Source: an uncultured Clostridia bacterium (GTDB lineage Bacteria; Bacillota; Clostridia; Christensenellales; Borkfalkiaceae). Taken from it: a DNA stretch of 64,000 bases. The stretch covers positions 1 through 64,000 of the forward strand of contig CANQWN010000008.1 of assembly GCA_947627575.1 (NCBI GenBank), in the 5' to 3' direction. This document shows positions 24,392 through 32,650 of this stretch, in pieces. Each line of letters starts with the position of its first letter. Positions within the stretch are counted from its first letter, which is position 1. Position numbers and translations under genes: made by a program. A model generated the notes under the pieces. It was given only the letters and a program-made list of their open reading frames with translations. It did not search any database and was not told the origin of the DNA.

Positions 24392-26284
24392 TCACCTCTT
24401 CACGATAGCGCCGAATTTGCAATGCGCCATACACTGCCCGCATTTTATGCACTTTGTAACGTCAATCTCGTGCGGGCTTTTAAGCACCCCGTCTATCGCG
24501 CCGGCGGGGCAGTTCCTTGCGCAAAGCGTACAGCCGCGGCATTTGTCGGGTTGGATATAGTAATTCAGCAGTGACTTGCATACGTGCGCGGGGCACTTTT
24601 TGTCCCTTATATGCGCAACGTATTCGTCGCCGAAATGTTCCATTGCCGAAAGCACGGGATTGGGCGCGGATTGCCCCAAAGCGCACAGGGAGGAACTTTT
24701 CATATGTTGGGCGAGGTCCTTTATCTTCTGCAAATCTTCCTCTTCGCCCTTTCCCTCCGTTATGCGGGTAAGTATTTCAAGCAGGCGCTTTGTGCCCACG
24801 CGGCAGGGAACGCACTTGCCGCAACTTTCGTCCGCGGTAAATTCGAGATAGAATTTGGCGATATCCACCATACAGGTGTCCTCGTCCATAACTATAAGCC
24901 CGCCGCTTCCCATCATGGAACCTATCGAAACGAGGTTGTCGAAATCCATGGGGATATCTATGTATTCGGACGGTATGCATCCGCCGGAGGGTCCGCCCGT
25001 CTGCGCGGCTTTGAATTTTTTGCCGTTGGGTATGCCCCCGCCTATATCGTAAATTATGGTGCCGAGGGTTGTGCCCATGGGAACTTCCACAAGCCCCACG
25101 TTGTTTATTTTGCCGCCCAAAGCGAACACTTTGGTGCCCTTGCTCTTTTCCGTGCCTATCGAGGAGAACCACTTGCTCCCCTTTAAGATTATGGGCGACA
25201 CGGAAGCCCACGTTTCCACATTGTTAAGCACCGTGGGTTTGCCGAACACGCCGCACTGCGCCGAAAACGGCGGGCGGGGACGGGGCTCGCCGCGGTGCCC
25301 TTCTATACTTGCCATAAGCGCCGTCTCTTCGCCGCAGACGAACGCGCCCGCGCCCAGACGGACGTGTATATCGAACGAGAAGCCGCTGCCGAGGATATTT
25401 TCGCCCAACAGCCCGTATTCGCGCGCCTGATTTATGGCTATATTAAGCCTTTCAACCGCAATGGGATATTCCGCGCGGACGTAAATATAGCCCTCGCACG
25501 CGCCTACGGCGTAACCCGCAATGGTCATCGCTTCAAGCACGGTGTGGGGGTCGCCTTCCAGCACGGAACGGTCCATAAACGCGCCGGGGTCGCCCTCGTC
25601 CGCGTTACAGCATACGTATTTTTTGTCGCCGACGGCGTCCTTTGTGAACTGCCACTTCAAACCCGTGGGGAAGCCCGCGCCGCCGCGCCCGCGCAAGCCC
25701 GCCGCCTTAACTTCCGCTATAACTTCGTCCGGGGTCATCGACGTAAGCGCCTTTTTAAGCGCGAAATAGTCGCCCGCGGCGATAGCTTCGTCTATATTTT
25801 CTGCGGCGATAACGCCGCAGTTGCGCAACGCTATGCGCATCTGATGCTTATAAAAGGGAATTTCGGCAAACGGTATAACGCTGCCGTCGCTGTGCAGGGT
25901 CTGAGCGTAAAGCAATTCCTTTACAATCGCGCCGCCCTTTACAAGATGTTTTTCCGCTACGGTTTTGGCGTGTTCGGGCGTCATCTGCGAATAGAACGCG
26001 CCTTCGGGATAGACTATCATTATAGGTCCGAGGGCGCACAGCCCGAAGCAGCCCGTCTTTACTATCAGCACGTCGTCTATGCCCAGCTCTTTAAGGCTTG
26101 TTTCAAGCTGTTCTATAACTTTAAGCGAATGGGAGGAAGTACAGCCCGTACCGCCGCACACAAGCACCTGCTTTCTGTAACCGGTGTTTGCGGCAAGTTT
26201 TTCCGCCTGTTCGCGCACTATTCTTCTTACGTTTATAAGGTCGGCTTTTTCAGCCGCGATTTTTTCAAGTTGTTCGCAAGTCAT
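24392..26284 (-). CDS. hydB: Hydrogenase flavin subunit, NuoF-like (HydB/HndC type)
   Basis: A 630-residue subunit that binds FMN and NAD(P)H. Order of domains: a thioredoxin-like [2Fe-2S] part (VLVCGGTGCTSS, about residues 41-52, with later cysteines in KTGCFGLCALGP), the NuoF flavin domain with GLRGRGGAGFPTGLKW and GAFVCGEETALMASIEG, a [4Fe-4S] motif ESCGKCVPCRVGTKR, and two C-terminal [4Fe-4S] motifs (CRGCTLCARNCPAG; CIKCGQCMAHCKFG). This is the layout of bifurcating hydrogenase beta subunits, in which the flavin couples NADH and ferredoxin oxidation. It lies between hydC and hydA, with spacers of 8 and 4 bases. Confidence 0.95.
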   Translation of the reverse strand: MTCEQLEKIAAEKADLINVRRIVREQAEKLAANTGYRKQVLVCGGTGCTSSHSLKVIEQLETSLKELGIDDVLIVKTGCFGLCALGPIMIVYPEGAFYSQMTPEHAKTVAEKHLVKGGAIVKELLYAQTLHSDGSVIPFAEIPFYKHQMRIALRNCGVIAAENIDEAIAAGDYFALKKALTSMTPDEVIAEVKAAGLRGRGGAGFPTGLKWQFTKDAVGDKKYVCCNADEGDPGAFMDRSVLEGDPHTVLEAMTIAGYAVGACEGYIYVRAEYPIAVERLNIAINQAREYGLLGENILGSGFSFDIHVRLGAGAFVCGEETALMASIEGHRGEPRPRPPFSAQCGVFGKPTVLNNVETWASVSPIILKGSKWFSSIGTEKSKGTKVFALGGKINNVGLVEVPMGTTLGTIIYDIGGGIPNGKKFKAAQTGGPSGGCIPSEYIDIPMDFDNLVSIGSMMGSGGLIVMDEDTCMVDIAKFYLEFTADESCGKCVPCRVGTKRLLEILTRITEGKGEEEDLQKIKDLAQHMKSSSLCALGQSAPNPVLSAMEHFGDEYVAHIRDKKCPAHVCKSLLNYYIQPDKCRGCTLCARNCPAGAIDGVLKSPHEIDVTKCIKCGQCMAHCKFGAIVKR

Positions 26285-26292
26285 TGGGCACC

Positions 26293-26781
26293 TCAGTTTT
26301 CCGCATACTTGTTAAGTATGGTTTTAACGTCTTTTTCTGTAAGTTTTCCGTACACTTCGCCGTCCACTATCATAACGGGCGCAAGTCCGCACGCGCCCAC
26401 GCAACGGCAACTGTCTATTGAAAATTCCCTGTCGGAAGTACATTCCCCGCAGGAAATTTTAAGCGTCTTTTCCACCTCTTCGAGGATCTTATCCGATCCC
26501 TTCACGTAACAGGCGGTGCCCAGACATACCGAAATTTGGTGTTTGCCTTTGGGCATAAGGGTGAACCGCGAATAGAAAGTTGCCACGCCGTAAACTTCGG
26601 CAAGCGGGACGTTAAGCCCTTCGGCTATTACCGTCTGCACTTCGGGGGGCAGATAGCCGTAGATATCCTGCGCTTCGTGCAAAACGGGCATAAGCGCACC
26701 CTTTTCGCCGCGGTGCTCGCTTATGCAAGCCGCAAGGCGCGCAGCCTGCTCTTCCGTTCCTTCAAAAGCAATCTGTGACAT
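26293..26781 (-). CDS. hydC: Hydrogenase NuoE-like [2Fe-2S] subunit (HydC/HndA type)
   Basis: A 162-residue thioredoxin-fold protein with the four-cysteine [2Fe-2S] pattern of NuoE: CLGTACYVKG and later CRCVGACGLAP. The N-terminal helical part (LMPVLHEAQDIYGYLP, VYGVATFYSRF) is typical. First gene of the hydC-hydB-hydA operon, preceded by GAGGTT and a TATAAT box. It passes electrons between NAD(H)-flavin and the catalytic subunit. Confidence 0.94.
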   Translation of the reverse strand: MSQIAFEGTEEQAARLAACISEHRGEKGALMPVLHEAQDIYGYLPPEVQTVIAEGLNVPLAEVYGVATFYSRFTLMPKGKHQISVCLGTACYVKGSDKILEEVEKTLKISCGECTSDREFSIDSCRCVGACGLAPVMIVDGEVYGKLTEKDVKTILNKYAEN

Positions 26782-26817
26782 TTGATAACCTCGTCGAATA
26801 GATTTCAGAATAAAAAT

Positions 26818-26847
26818 ATTATATCACCTCATCAAGGCGGCGCGCAA
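26818..26847 (-). promoter_or_regulatory. Probable promoter of the hydrogenase operon
   Basis: TATAAT (26818-26823) with a weak TTGCGC -35 (26842-26847, 18-base spacer) on minus. Leader about 30 bases, with GAGGTT before the start. Confidence 0.45.
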
Positions 26848-26860
26848 ATAATTTGACGGC

Positions 26861-26887
26861 AATTTACAAATTTCGGGCTTGTAAATT
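26861..26887. repeat. Inverted repeat just upstream of the hydrogenase promoter
   Basis: Perfect arms AATTTACAA and TTGTAAATT (9 bp) with a 9-base centre. It lies 13 bases upstream of the -35, where a regulator of the hydrogenase operon could bind. It is not a Rex-type TTGTGAA-n6-TTCACAA site as written. Confidence 0.55.
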
Positions 26888-26890
26888 AAT

Positions 26891-26940
26891 ACAGAAAACG
26901 CAACTTTTTCCGCGCGTTGCGGAAAGGTTACATTTTCTGT
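26891..26940. repeat. 50-base imperfect inverted repeat between the ABC exporter and the hydrogenase operon
   Basis: ACAGAAAA pairs with TTTTCTGT at the ends and CCGC/GCGG at the centre, about 20 pairs in all. On minus, it is downstream of the exporter gene and could act as its terminator, though the T-run lies inside the stem. Confidence 0.5.
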
Positions 26941-27056
26941 AAATCGCTAACATACAGATGTTTATAAACCCCGTTTGCCTTTTCTTCGCGGGCGCGCCGC
27001 CCCGTTGGATTAAAGAGGACGCCCGATAATTTTATCGCCCGCAATTGTTTTGAAAA

Positions 27057-28856
27057 TCAGTAACTTTCAAATTGCGAATGGTACAGCGAGGCGTAGTAGC
27101 CGTTTCCCGCCATAAGCGATTTGTGCGTGCCCTGTTCAACAACGTTCCCGTCCCGCATGACAAGTATCTTGTCGGCGTTTTTTATCGTGGAAAGCCTGTG
27201 GGCTATCACAAAGCAGGTTTTGCCGTTCATAAGCCTGCGCATAGCCTGCTGGATAAGTTTTTCCGTACGGGTATCCACGTTGGACGTGGCTTCGTCGAGA
27301 ATGAGCATAGGCGAATCGTACAGCATTGCGCGGGCGATGGTAAGCAACTGCTTTTGCCCCTTTGAAACGTTCATCGCATTTTCGTTAAGCACGGTATCGT
27401 AGCCCTGCGGCAGGCGGGTTATAAAGGAATGTATGCACGCTTCCTTGCATACCCTTTCCACGTCCTCCCTCGTGACGTCGGGGTTGCCGTAGGCTATATT
27501 GGCGTACACCGTGCCCGCAAACAGCCACGTATCCTGCAAAACCATTGTAAACGCGCGGCGCAATGAGGAACGGGTGACGGAGGCTATGTCCTTGCCGTCT
27601 ATCCTTATCGTGCCCGAATCGGCGTCGTAAAAGCGCATAAGCAGGTTTATTACGGTAGTTTTGCCCGCGCCCGTATGCCCAACTATTGCAACCACGTCGC
27701 CCGGGGAAGCGTGCAGGGAAAAATTCTTTAAGACGGGTTTGCCCGGAAGATATCCGAAGGTGAGGTCGCTTATATCCACTTCCCCGCGGACGTTGCTTAA
27801 AACTTCCGCGTCCGGCGCGTCCTCGGGTTCGGGCTGTTCGTCCAGCACCCTGAATACCCTTTCCGCCGCGGCGAGGGCGGACTGAAATTCGCCCATAATG
27901 TTAGCCACTTCGTTGATAGGTCCCGAAAACTTGCGGGAATACAGCACGAAGGAAGAAATTCTGCCCACCGTCATCACGGCGGGGTTGTTCATATACATAA
28001 GCGCGCCGAACACGCTTATAAGCGCGAGGGAAATGTTGTTCACCAACCCCACGCAGGGACCCGAAACGGTGCCGTAATATTCCGAACGGGCGTACGCGTC
28101 TATGGCTTGCCTGTTCTTTTCCTCGAATTTATCTATGAAAGTGCGCTCGGCACAATATGCCTTTGTAGTCTTTTGCCCCGTTATTATCTCTTCCACAAAC
28201 CCGTTCAGTTCACCCAATTTCTGCGAACGCTTTCTGAACAGCGGCTGAACGCGCTTTACTATAAACCGCGTCATAATAAGCGAAAGGGGAATGGTAACGG
28301 CGAAAACTATCAGAAGGGGCGCGGCAATCGTAAGCATCATCACCAGCGAGCCGATTATAAGCACCACGCTTTTGAGGACGATTATTATATCGTTGGCAAG
28401 CGATTCGCCCACGGTATCTATATCGTAACTGAGTACGGAAATCACGTCGCCCGCCTGACGTTTATCGAAATACCCCACGGGCAACCGCGAAAGGCGCGCG
28501 AACACGTCGCAACGCATACGCCTTACTATCCCGCGGGAGATATAGCCCATACCTATCGTGGAAAGATACGCCAACAGCGCGGAAGCGGCGTACAGCCCGG
28601 CAAGCAAGGCGGAATAATAGCCTATGCCCGCAAAATCGGTGCCGCCGTCCTTGCCTATAAGGTCAATAGCCTTGCCGCACAGATCGGGGCCGAACAGCGT
28701 GCAAAGCGTGCTTGCCACGTTTGCGAAAAATATCAGAATTATCAGAAGCGCGTAGGGTTTAAGATAGGAAAGCAGGTGGCGGAACACATACCTTTTATCC
28801 ACCTTGCGGCGCTGGAAAGTGCGTTTGTCGCTTAAATTTATCTTGCGTTCAGGCAT
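27057..28856 (-). CDS. ABC exporter half, subunit with the complete Walker B glutamate
   Basis: A 599-residue fused membrane/ATPase half transporter, six helices in the first 330 residues and an ATPase at the C-terminus. Walker A is GHTGAGKTT, Walker B MLILDEATSNVD with the catalytic Glu present, and the switch histidine is in IAHRLS. Its signature motif is altered to VSKGQ. The start at MPERK (28856) overlaps the stop of the partner gene by eight bases; an 18-codon upstream extension inside the partner is unlikely. Together with 28849-30549 it forms a heterodimeric exporter of the BmrCD/LmrCD/TM287-288 class. It probably exports drugs or lipids; the substrate is unknown. Confidence 0.92.
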   Translation of the reverse strand: MPERKINLSDKRTFQRRKVDKRYVFRHLLSYLKPYALLIILIFFANVASTLCTLFGPDLCGKAIDLIGKDGGTDFAGIGYYSALLAGLYAASALLAYLSTIGMGYISRGIVRRMRCDVFARLSRLPVGYFDKRQAGDVISVLSYDIDTVGESLANDIIIVLKSVVLIIGSLVMMLTIAAPLLIVFAVTIPLSLIMTRFIVKRVQPLFRKRSQKLGELNGFVEEIITGQKTTKAYCAERTFIDKFEEKNRQAIDAYARSEYYGTVSGPCVGLVNNISLALISVFGALMYMNNPAVMTVGRISSFVLYSRKFSGPINEVANIMGEFQSALAAAERVFRVLDEQPEPEDAPDAEVLSNVRGEVDISDLTFGYLPGKPVLKNFSLHASPGDVVAIVGHTGAGKTTVINLLMRFYDADSGTIRIDGKDIASVTRSSLRRAFTMVLQDTWLFAGTVYANIAYGNPDVTREDVERVCKEACIHSFITRLPQGYDTVLNENAMNVSKGQKQLLTIARAMLYDSPMLILDEATSNVDTRTEKLIQQAMRRLMNGKTCFVIAHRLSTIKNADKILVMRDGNVVEQGTHKSLMAGNGYYASLYHSQFESY

Positions 28857-30549
28857 TTTCTTCCCCCATCTGCGCGGAATAAATCTGGCGGTATTCCTCG
28901 CATTCTTCAAGCAAAGTTTCGTGTGTGCCCGCGCCGGAAATTTCGCCGTCGCGCATCACTATGATAAGGTCTGCGTGCTTTACGGAGCTTACCCTTTGTG
29001 CAACCACAACCTTTGTGGACGAGGGATAGTACCGCGCCAACGCCTTGCGCAGTTCCGCGTCCGTGCGGTAATCCAAAGCCGAACCAACGTCGTCCAGCAC
29101 GCATATTTCGGGGTTGCCGGCAATGGCGCGGGCAATTATCAGCCTCTGCTTTTGCCCGCCCGAAAGGTTTGCCGCCTTTTGCGAGAGGTCGCAATCCAAC
29201 CCGCCGTCCAGCCCCGTTACGAATTCTTCCGCCTGCGACGCGGTTATCGCCCTGTCTATATCGGCTTGTTCAAGCCTCCTGCCGTAATCCACGTTTTCGC
29301 GCACGGACGAAGCCATAAGAAAATCCGATTGGAACGCCGCGCCGAACTTTTTGCGCAGTTCTTCCGCGAGGTAGTTGCGCACGTCCTTCCCGCACACGTA
29401 AATCGCGCCCGAATCCACGTCGTAAAAGCGCATAAGCAAATTTATAAGCGTGGATTTTCCGCTGCCCGTGCCGCCTAATATGCCCAACGTCTGTCCCCTT
29501 TTCACCGTAAAGGACACGCCGTTTACGTTTTCCCTTACGCCGTTGTAGGAAAAACTTACATCCCTGAACTCTATCTCGTACGCGGGGTCACCGTCGGGGT
29601 AGCCGCCGCAGGTTTCGGCGGGGTCTAATTTAAGCACCTGCTCTATCCTTTGCGCGCTTGCGCTGCCGCGGGATATCACTACGAATATTTTTGTGAACGC
29701 TATCATAGCGTTAAGTATTATTACGAAATAGGAAAGCACGGCAAGTATTGTGCCGCCTTCGATATTGCGCACCGCGCCCACTATTATAACCGCCACAAGC
29801 CCCATATTCAGTATAAGGGTAGCCAGCGGGTTTGAAAGCGACATAACCTTGTTTGCGCGGTATTCCTCGTCGGCGAGGCGGGTGGCGATGCCGTCGAATT
29901 TTTCGCGCTCGTACTGTTCCTTTGAAAGCGCCTTTATCACGCGCACGCCCGTCACGTTTTCCTGCATATCCCGCACGAGGTCGTCGCCGCGGCGCTGAAC
30001 TTCGGTATATATCTTCATACTTTTGCGGGAAATGAAGTACAGCGTTACCGCCACCACGGGCAGGCACGCCAACAGCACCAGCGCGAGATACACGTCCTCG
30101 ATAAACGTAATTATAATTCCGCCGACAAGCAAAATGGGCGCGCGCACCCCCAAACGCAGGGTGCGGGCAACCATCTGATTTATGTAATAACTGTCGCTTG
30201 TCAGGCGGGAAATAAGCGACGGCACGCCCACGCCGTCCACCTGCCTGCTTTTAAGATAGCTTATCCGTTCAAACAGGTCGTACCTCAAATCGTGGGTCAT
30301 ATTTCCGGAAGATTTTACCGTAAGGCGGTTTGCGTATATGTTGGAAAGCAACGCCGACAGCGAAAACAACAGCATAAGCCCGCCCAACAGAACTATCATT
30401 TTTACGTTGCGGCGGGGAACCACTTCGTTTATCACGTATTCGAGAACCATAGGCAACAGCAGTTCCGATACGGCGCCGATAAACTTGAAGATAAGCCCCA
30501 GCACAACCGTGCCGGAATACGGCTTTAAATATTTAAGCGTGCCCTTCAT
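28849..30549 (-). CDS. ABC exporter half, subunit with degenerate catalytic site
   Basis: A 566-residue half transporter. Walker A GGTGSGKST and signature LSGGQKQR are normal, but Walker B reads ICVLDDVGSALD, so the catalytic glutamate is aspartate, and the switch histidine is glutamine (VVAQRVS). Such changes mark the non-hydrolysing site of heterodimeric exporters, and the partner supplies the matching altered signature (VSKGQ). The start ATG at 30549 overlaps the MarR stop (ATGA) after GGGGTGG. An ATG-less four-codon extension upstream is possible but not needed. Confidence 0.92.
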   Translation of the reverse strand: MKGTLKYLKPYSGTVVLGLIFKFIGAVSELLLPMVLEYVINEVVPRRNVKMIVLLGGLMLLFSLSALLSNIYANRLTVKSSGNMTHDLRYDLFERISYLKSRQVDGVGVPSLISRLTSDSYYINQMVARTLRLGVRAPILLVGGIIITFIEDVYLALVLLACLPVVAVTLYFISRKSMKIYTEVQRRGDDLVRDMQENVTGVRVIKALSKEQYEREKFDGIATRLADEEYRANKVMSLSNPLATLILNMGLVAVIIVGAVRNIEGGTILAVLSYFVIILNAMIAFTKIFVVISRGSASAQRIEQVLKLDPAETCGGYPDGDPAYEIEFRDVSFSYNGVRENVNGVSFTVKRGQTLGILGGTGSGKSTLINLLMRFYDVDSGAIYVCGKDVRNYLAEELRKKFGAAFQSDFLMASSVRENVDYGRRLEQADIDRAITASQAEEFVTGLDGGLDCDLSQKAANLSGGQKQRLIIARAIAGNPEICVLDDVGSALDYRTDAELRKALARYYPSSTKVVVAQRVSSVKHADLIIVMRDGEISGAGTHETLLEECEEYRQIYSAQMGEENA

Positions 30550-30977
30550 CTTCCACCCCACAGATAGTTTTGGGCGTTTTTAACCAGCCTTTCGGTAAGG
30601 CGAGATAATGTTTCCACTTCCTCTGCGGTAAAGCCGCAGGTTATATTGTCCCGCCACAGCTTGTTTACGGCGCGTATGCGCGGCAAAAGTTCAAGCGCGG
30701 CTTCCGTGGGATATACAAGATACGCGCGGGCGTCCTCCGCGCTTTTTTCACGCCTGACAAGCCCCTCTTCTTCCAGAAAGCCCAACTGCCTTGCCACATT
30801 GGATTTATTTACGAACATCGCGCGGGCAAGCCCTTCCTGCGAGACGCCGGCATTGGAACACACCGCCATCACATACCTGAAATGGTGCCCCTTAAGCCTG
30901 CCGCCGCCCAGCTTTTCTTCGAGAAACTGCGCGTTTGCGCGGGATATGAGATTTACGTTTTTCATAAACGTAGCCAT
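30546..30977 (-). CDS. MarR-family transcriptional repressor of the ABC exporter operon
   Basis: A 143-residue winged-helix regulator (FRYVMAVCSNAGVSQEGLARAMFVNKSNVARQLGFLEEEGLVRR is the DNA-binding half, roughly residues 35-80). It is the first gene of an operon with two ABC exporter halves, overlapping the next start by four bases. The promoter carries an 18-base palindrome right after the -10, a classic autorepression site. The exporter is therefore likely induced when a ligand releases this protein. The ATG at 30977 follows GGACGGTG; a GTG nine bases earlier is the alternative start. Confidence 0.92.
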   Translation of the reverse strand: MATFMKNVNLISRANAQFLEEKLGGGRLKGHHFRYVMAVCSNAGVSQEGLARAMFVNKSNVARQLGFLEEEGLVRREKSAEDARAYLVYPTEAALELLPRIRAVNKLWRDNITCGFTAEEVETLSRLTERLVKNAQNYLWGGR

Positions 30978-30997
30978 AACTTTCACCGTCCTGAAAT

Positions 30998-31015
30998 TAG
31001 TTGCGTGCGCAACTA
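30998..31015. promoter_or_regulatory. Palindromic MarR operator
   Basis: TAGTTGCG-TG-CGCAACTA: perfect 8-bp arms with a 2-base centre. It starts three bases downstream of the -10 and covers the predicted transcription start. Confidence 0.8.
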
Positions 31016-31017
31016 TT

Positions 31018-31045
31018 ATTATACGCGTTTGCGCGCTGATGTCAA
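31018..31045 (-). promoter_or_regulatory. Consensus promoter of the marR-ABC operon
   Basis: TTGACA (31040-31045), 16-base spacer, TATAAT (31018-31023) on minus. Confidence 0.85.
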
Positions 31046-31053
31046 GCGAAAAA

Positions 31054-32553
31054 TCATATTTTTTTCAAACGGCGGGGCGGGGAATTTTTTACGCGGTAAA
31101 AGAGGTTGACGAAAAACCCGGCGGAAAAGGTGAAAACGCTTACGGAAAGCCCGAAAACCATCTGCGCCCACAGTGGGTAGCCGCCGTAGAGAAACTTTTC
31201 CTTGAAGATATAGGAACAGAACGCGACAATGCACAGCGCGGAAGCCACCGCGGGGCAAAGCGCTTTAAGCGAAATTTTAAGGGCGGAGGGATGAATACGG
31301 AAAAAGCCGCAATAACGGTTGATTTCAAAGGCGAGGTTCGCCCTATCCATTCCCGCGGAAAGGACGATACATTCCGCCACGGCAAGTATCAATATATCGA
31401 AATAGTTTGCGAAATGATCGGCTATATCCAGCGCGCATTTGCCGTAGCCGCTTGCAAAAACGCAGGTTACGGCGAAGCCGACTATACAGATTTTAAGGGC
31501 GGCGCGCTTTCTGTCCGCCGAAAATTTATCAGCTATGGGATTGAGTGCCGCCTCTATCATGGACACGGCGGACTGCACCGCCATAAGCGCGAGGGAGAAA
31601 TAGAACAGCACGCCGAGAACGGCGTTGGCGGCGGTTGCCCCCTCGCCGAAAGCGCGGCTTATGGCGACGGGATATACCGAAAACGAGGCTATAACCCCGC
31701 CCTGTTCCGCCGCGCCCTGCAACCCGCAACCGTAAAGCGTGGTGAACGCAACGACGGAGGACAAAACCGAAACGCCGAGGTCCGCCGCGGCTATAACGGC
31801 TCCGTCCCTCGCTACGCGCGCGCCCTTCGGCAGATACGCGCCGTACGCGGGCATTATCCCCGCGAGGACGGACAGCGAAAAAAACACCTGCCCAAGCGCG
31901 TTTACCCAAAGTTCCGCCGTGGCGAGGGCGGAAAAATCGGGCACGAACAATGCGCGGAGCGCCGCGCCCGCGCGGGGATAAAACATACCCCTGCACGCCA
32001 TAAAAACAAGCATTGCGACGGGCAGGGTAACCGTATATTTGGCTGCGCGGGAAAGCGTATCCGCCCCGCCGCGGAGCAAAAAATACACCGCCGCCCATAC
32101 CGCGGCAAGCGCGGCGGCGACGATTAAAGAAAACTTTCCGCCCAACGCCTCGCCGAAAAACCAGCCCGAAATTTCCGCCTGCGTACGCCGCGGCGCGGAA
32201 GCGCACAGCGAGGGCATTTTAACGCCCGCGCAAATCAGCCAGCCGACAAGCCCGACGTAGATTACGGCGACGGCAAGCGAGTTGAAAGAACACGCCCAGC
32301 CCACCTTTTCCGCACGGGGAAACAGACTGCCGAAGCATTTGGGCGCGCCCCCGCCGTACTTCCTGCCGAGGGCTATTTCGGAGGTCAGCAGGGGCAAGCC
32401 GAGGCAGACGAGGGAAACCGAATACACGAGGAGAAACGCCCCGCCGCCGTACTTTGCGCACAGCCCGGGGAAGCGCAACGCGTTGCCCAGCCCCACTGCC
32501 GCGCCTATCGAGGCGAACACGAAATTGACGTGAGATGAAAATTTCTGTGCCAT
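31054..32553 (-). CDS. Sodium-dependent transporter of the neurotransmitter:sodium symporter (NSS/SNF) family
   Basis: A 499-residue membrane protein with about 11-12 helices. The N-terminal FASIGAAVGLGNALRFPGL is the unwound helix-1 sodium/substrate site of LeuT-fold NSS carriers, followed by GGGAFLLVY and PLLTSEIALGRKYG. Bacterial members usually import amino acids with sodium. ATG at 32553 gives the conserved start; no Shine-Dalgarno precedes it, and an AT-rich TATATT lies 4 bases upstream, so the start context is unusual. It follows the terminator of the RND gene and precedes the MarR promoter. Confidence 0.88.
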   Translation of the reverse strand: MAQKFSSHVNFVFASIGAAVGLGNALRFPGLCAKYGGGAFLLVYSVSLVCLGLPLLTSEIALGRKYGGGAPKCFGSLFPRAEKVGWACSFNSLAVAVIYVGLVGWLICAGVKMPSLCASAPRRTQAEISGWFFGEALGGKFSLIVAAALAAVWAAVYFLLRGGADTLSRAAKYTVTLPVAMLVFMACRGMFYPRAGAALRALFVPDFSALATAELWVNALGQVFFSLSVLAGIMPAYGAYLPKGARVARDGAVIAAADLGVSVLSSVVAFTTLYGCGLQGAAEQGGVIASFSVYPVAISRAFGEGATAANAVLGVLFYFSLALMAVQSAVSMIEAALNPIADKFSADRKRAALKICIVGFAVTCVFASGYGKCALDIADHFANYFDILILAVAECIVLSAGMDRANLAFEINRYCGFFRIHPSALKISLKALCPAVASALCIVAFCSYIFKEKFLYGGYPLWAQMVFGLSVSVFTFSAGFFVNLFYRVKNSPPRRLKKI

Positions 32554-32597
32554 ATTTAATATATATTTCGATATATCGGCTTGTAGAACACGCAAAA

Positions 32598-32628
32598 GGC
32601 GGGCGCGCATACCTTATGCGCGCCCGCC
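32598..32628 (-). terminator. Terminator of the ROK-RND transcript
   Basis: Perfect 14-bp stem GGCGGGCGCGCATA/TATGCGCGCCCGCC around CCT, then TTTTGCG on minus. Confidence 0.75.
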
Positions 32629-32650
32629 TGCAAGCGTATTTTTACATAAT

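Noticed and set aside
27019..27046. GCCCGATAA/TTATCGCCC as a terminator of the ABC exporter
   Set aside because: The arms pair only for six bases (CGATAA/TATCG core) and no T-run follows.
30646..32127. Plus-strand frame of 493 codons over the NSS transporter and MarR genes
   Set aside because: Antisense to well-supported genes and without recognisable domains; it arises from the GC-rich codon pattern.
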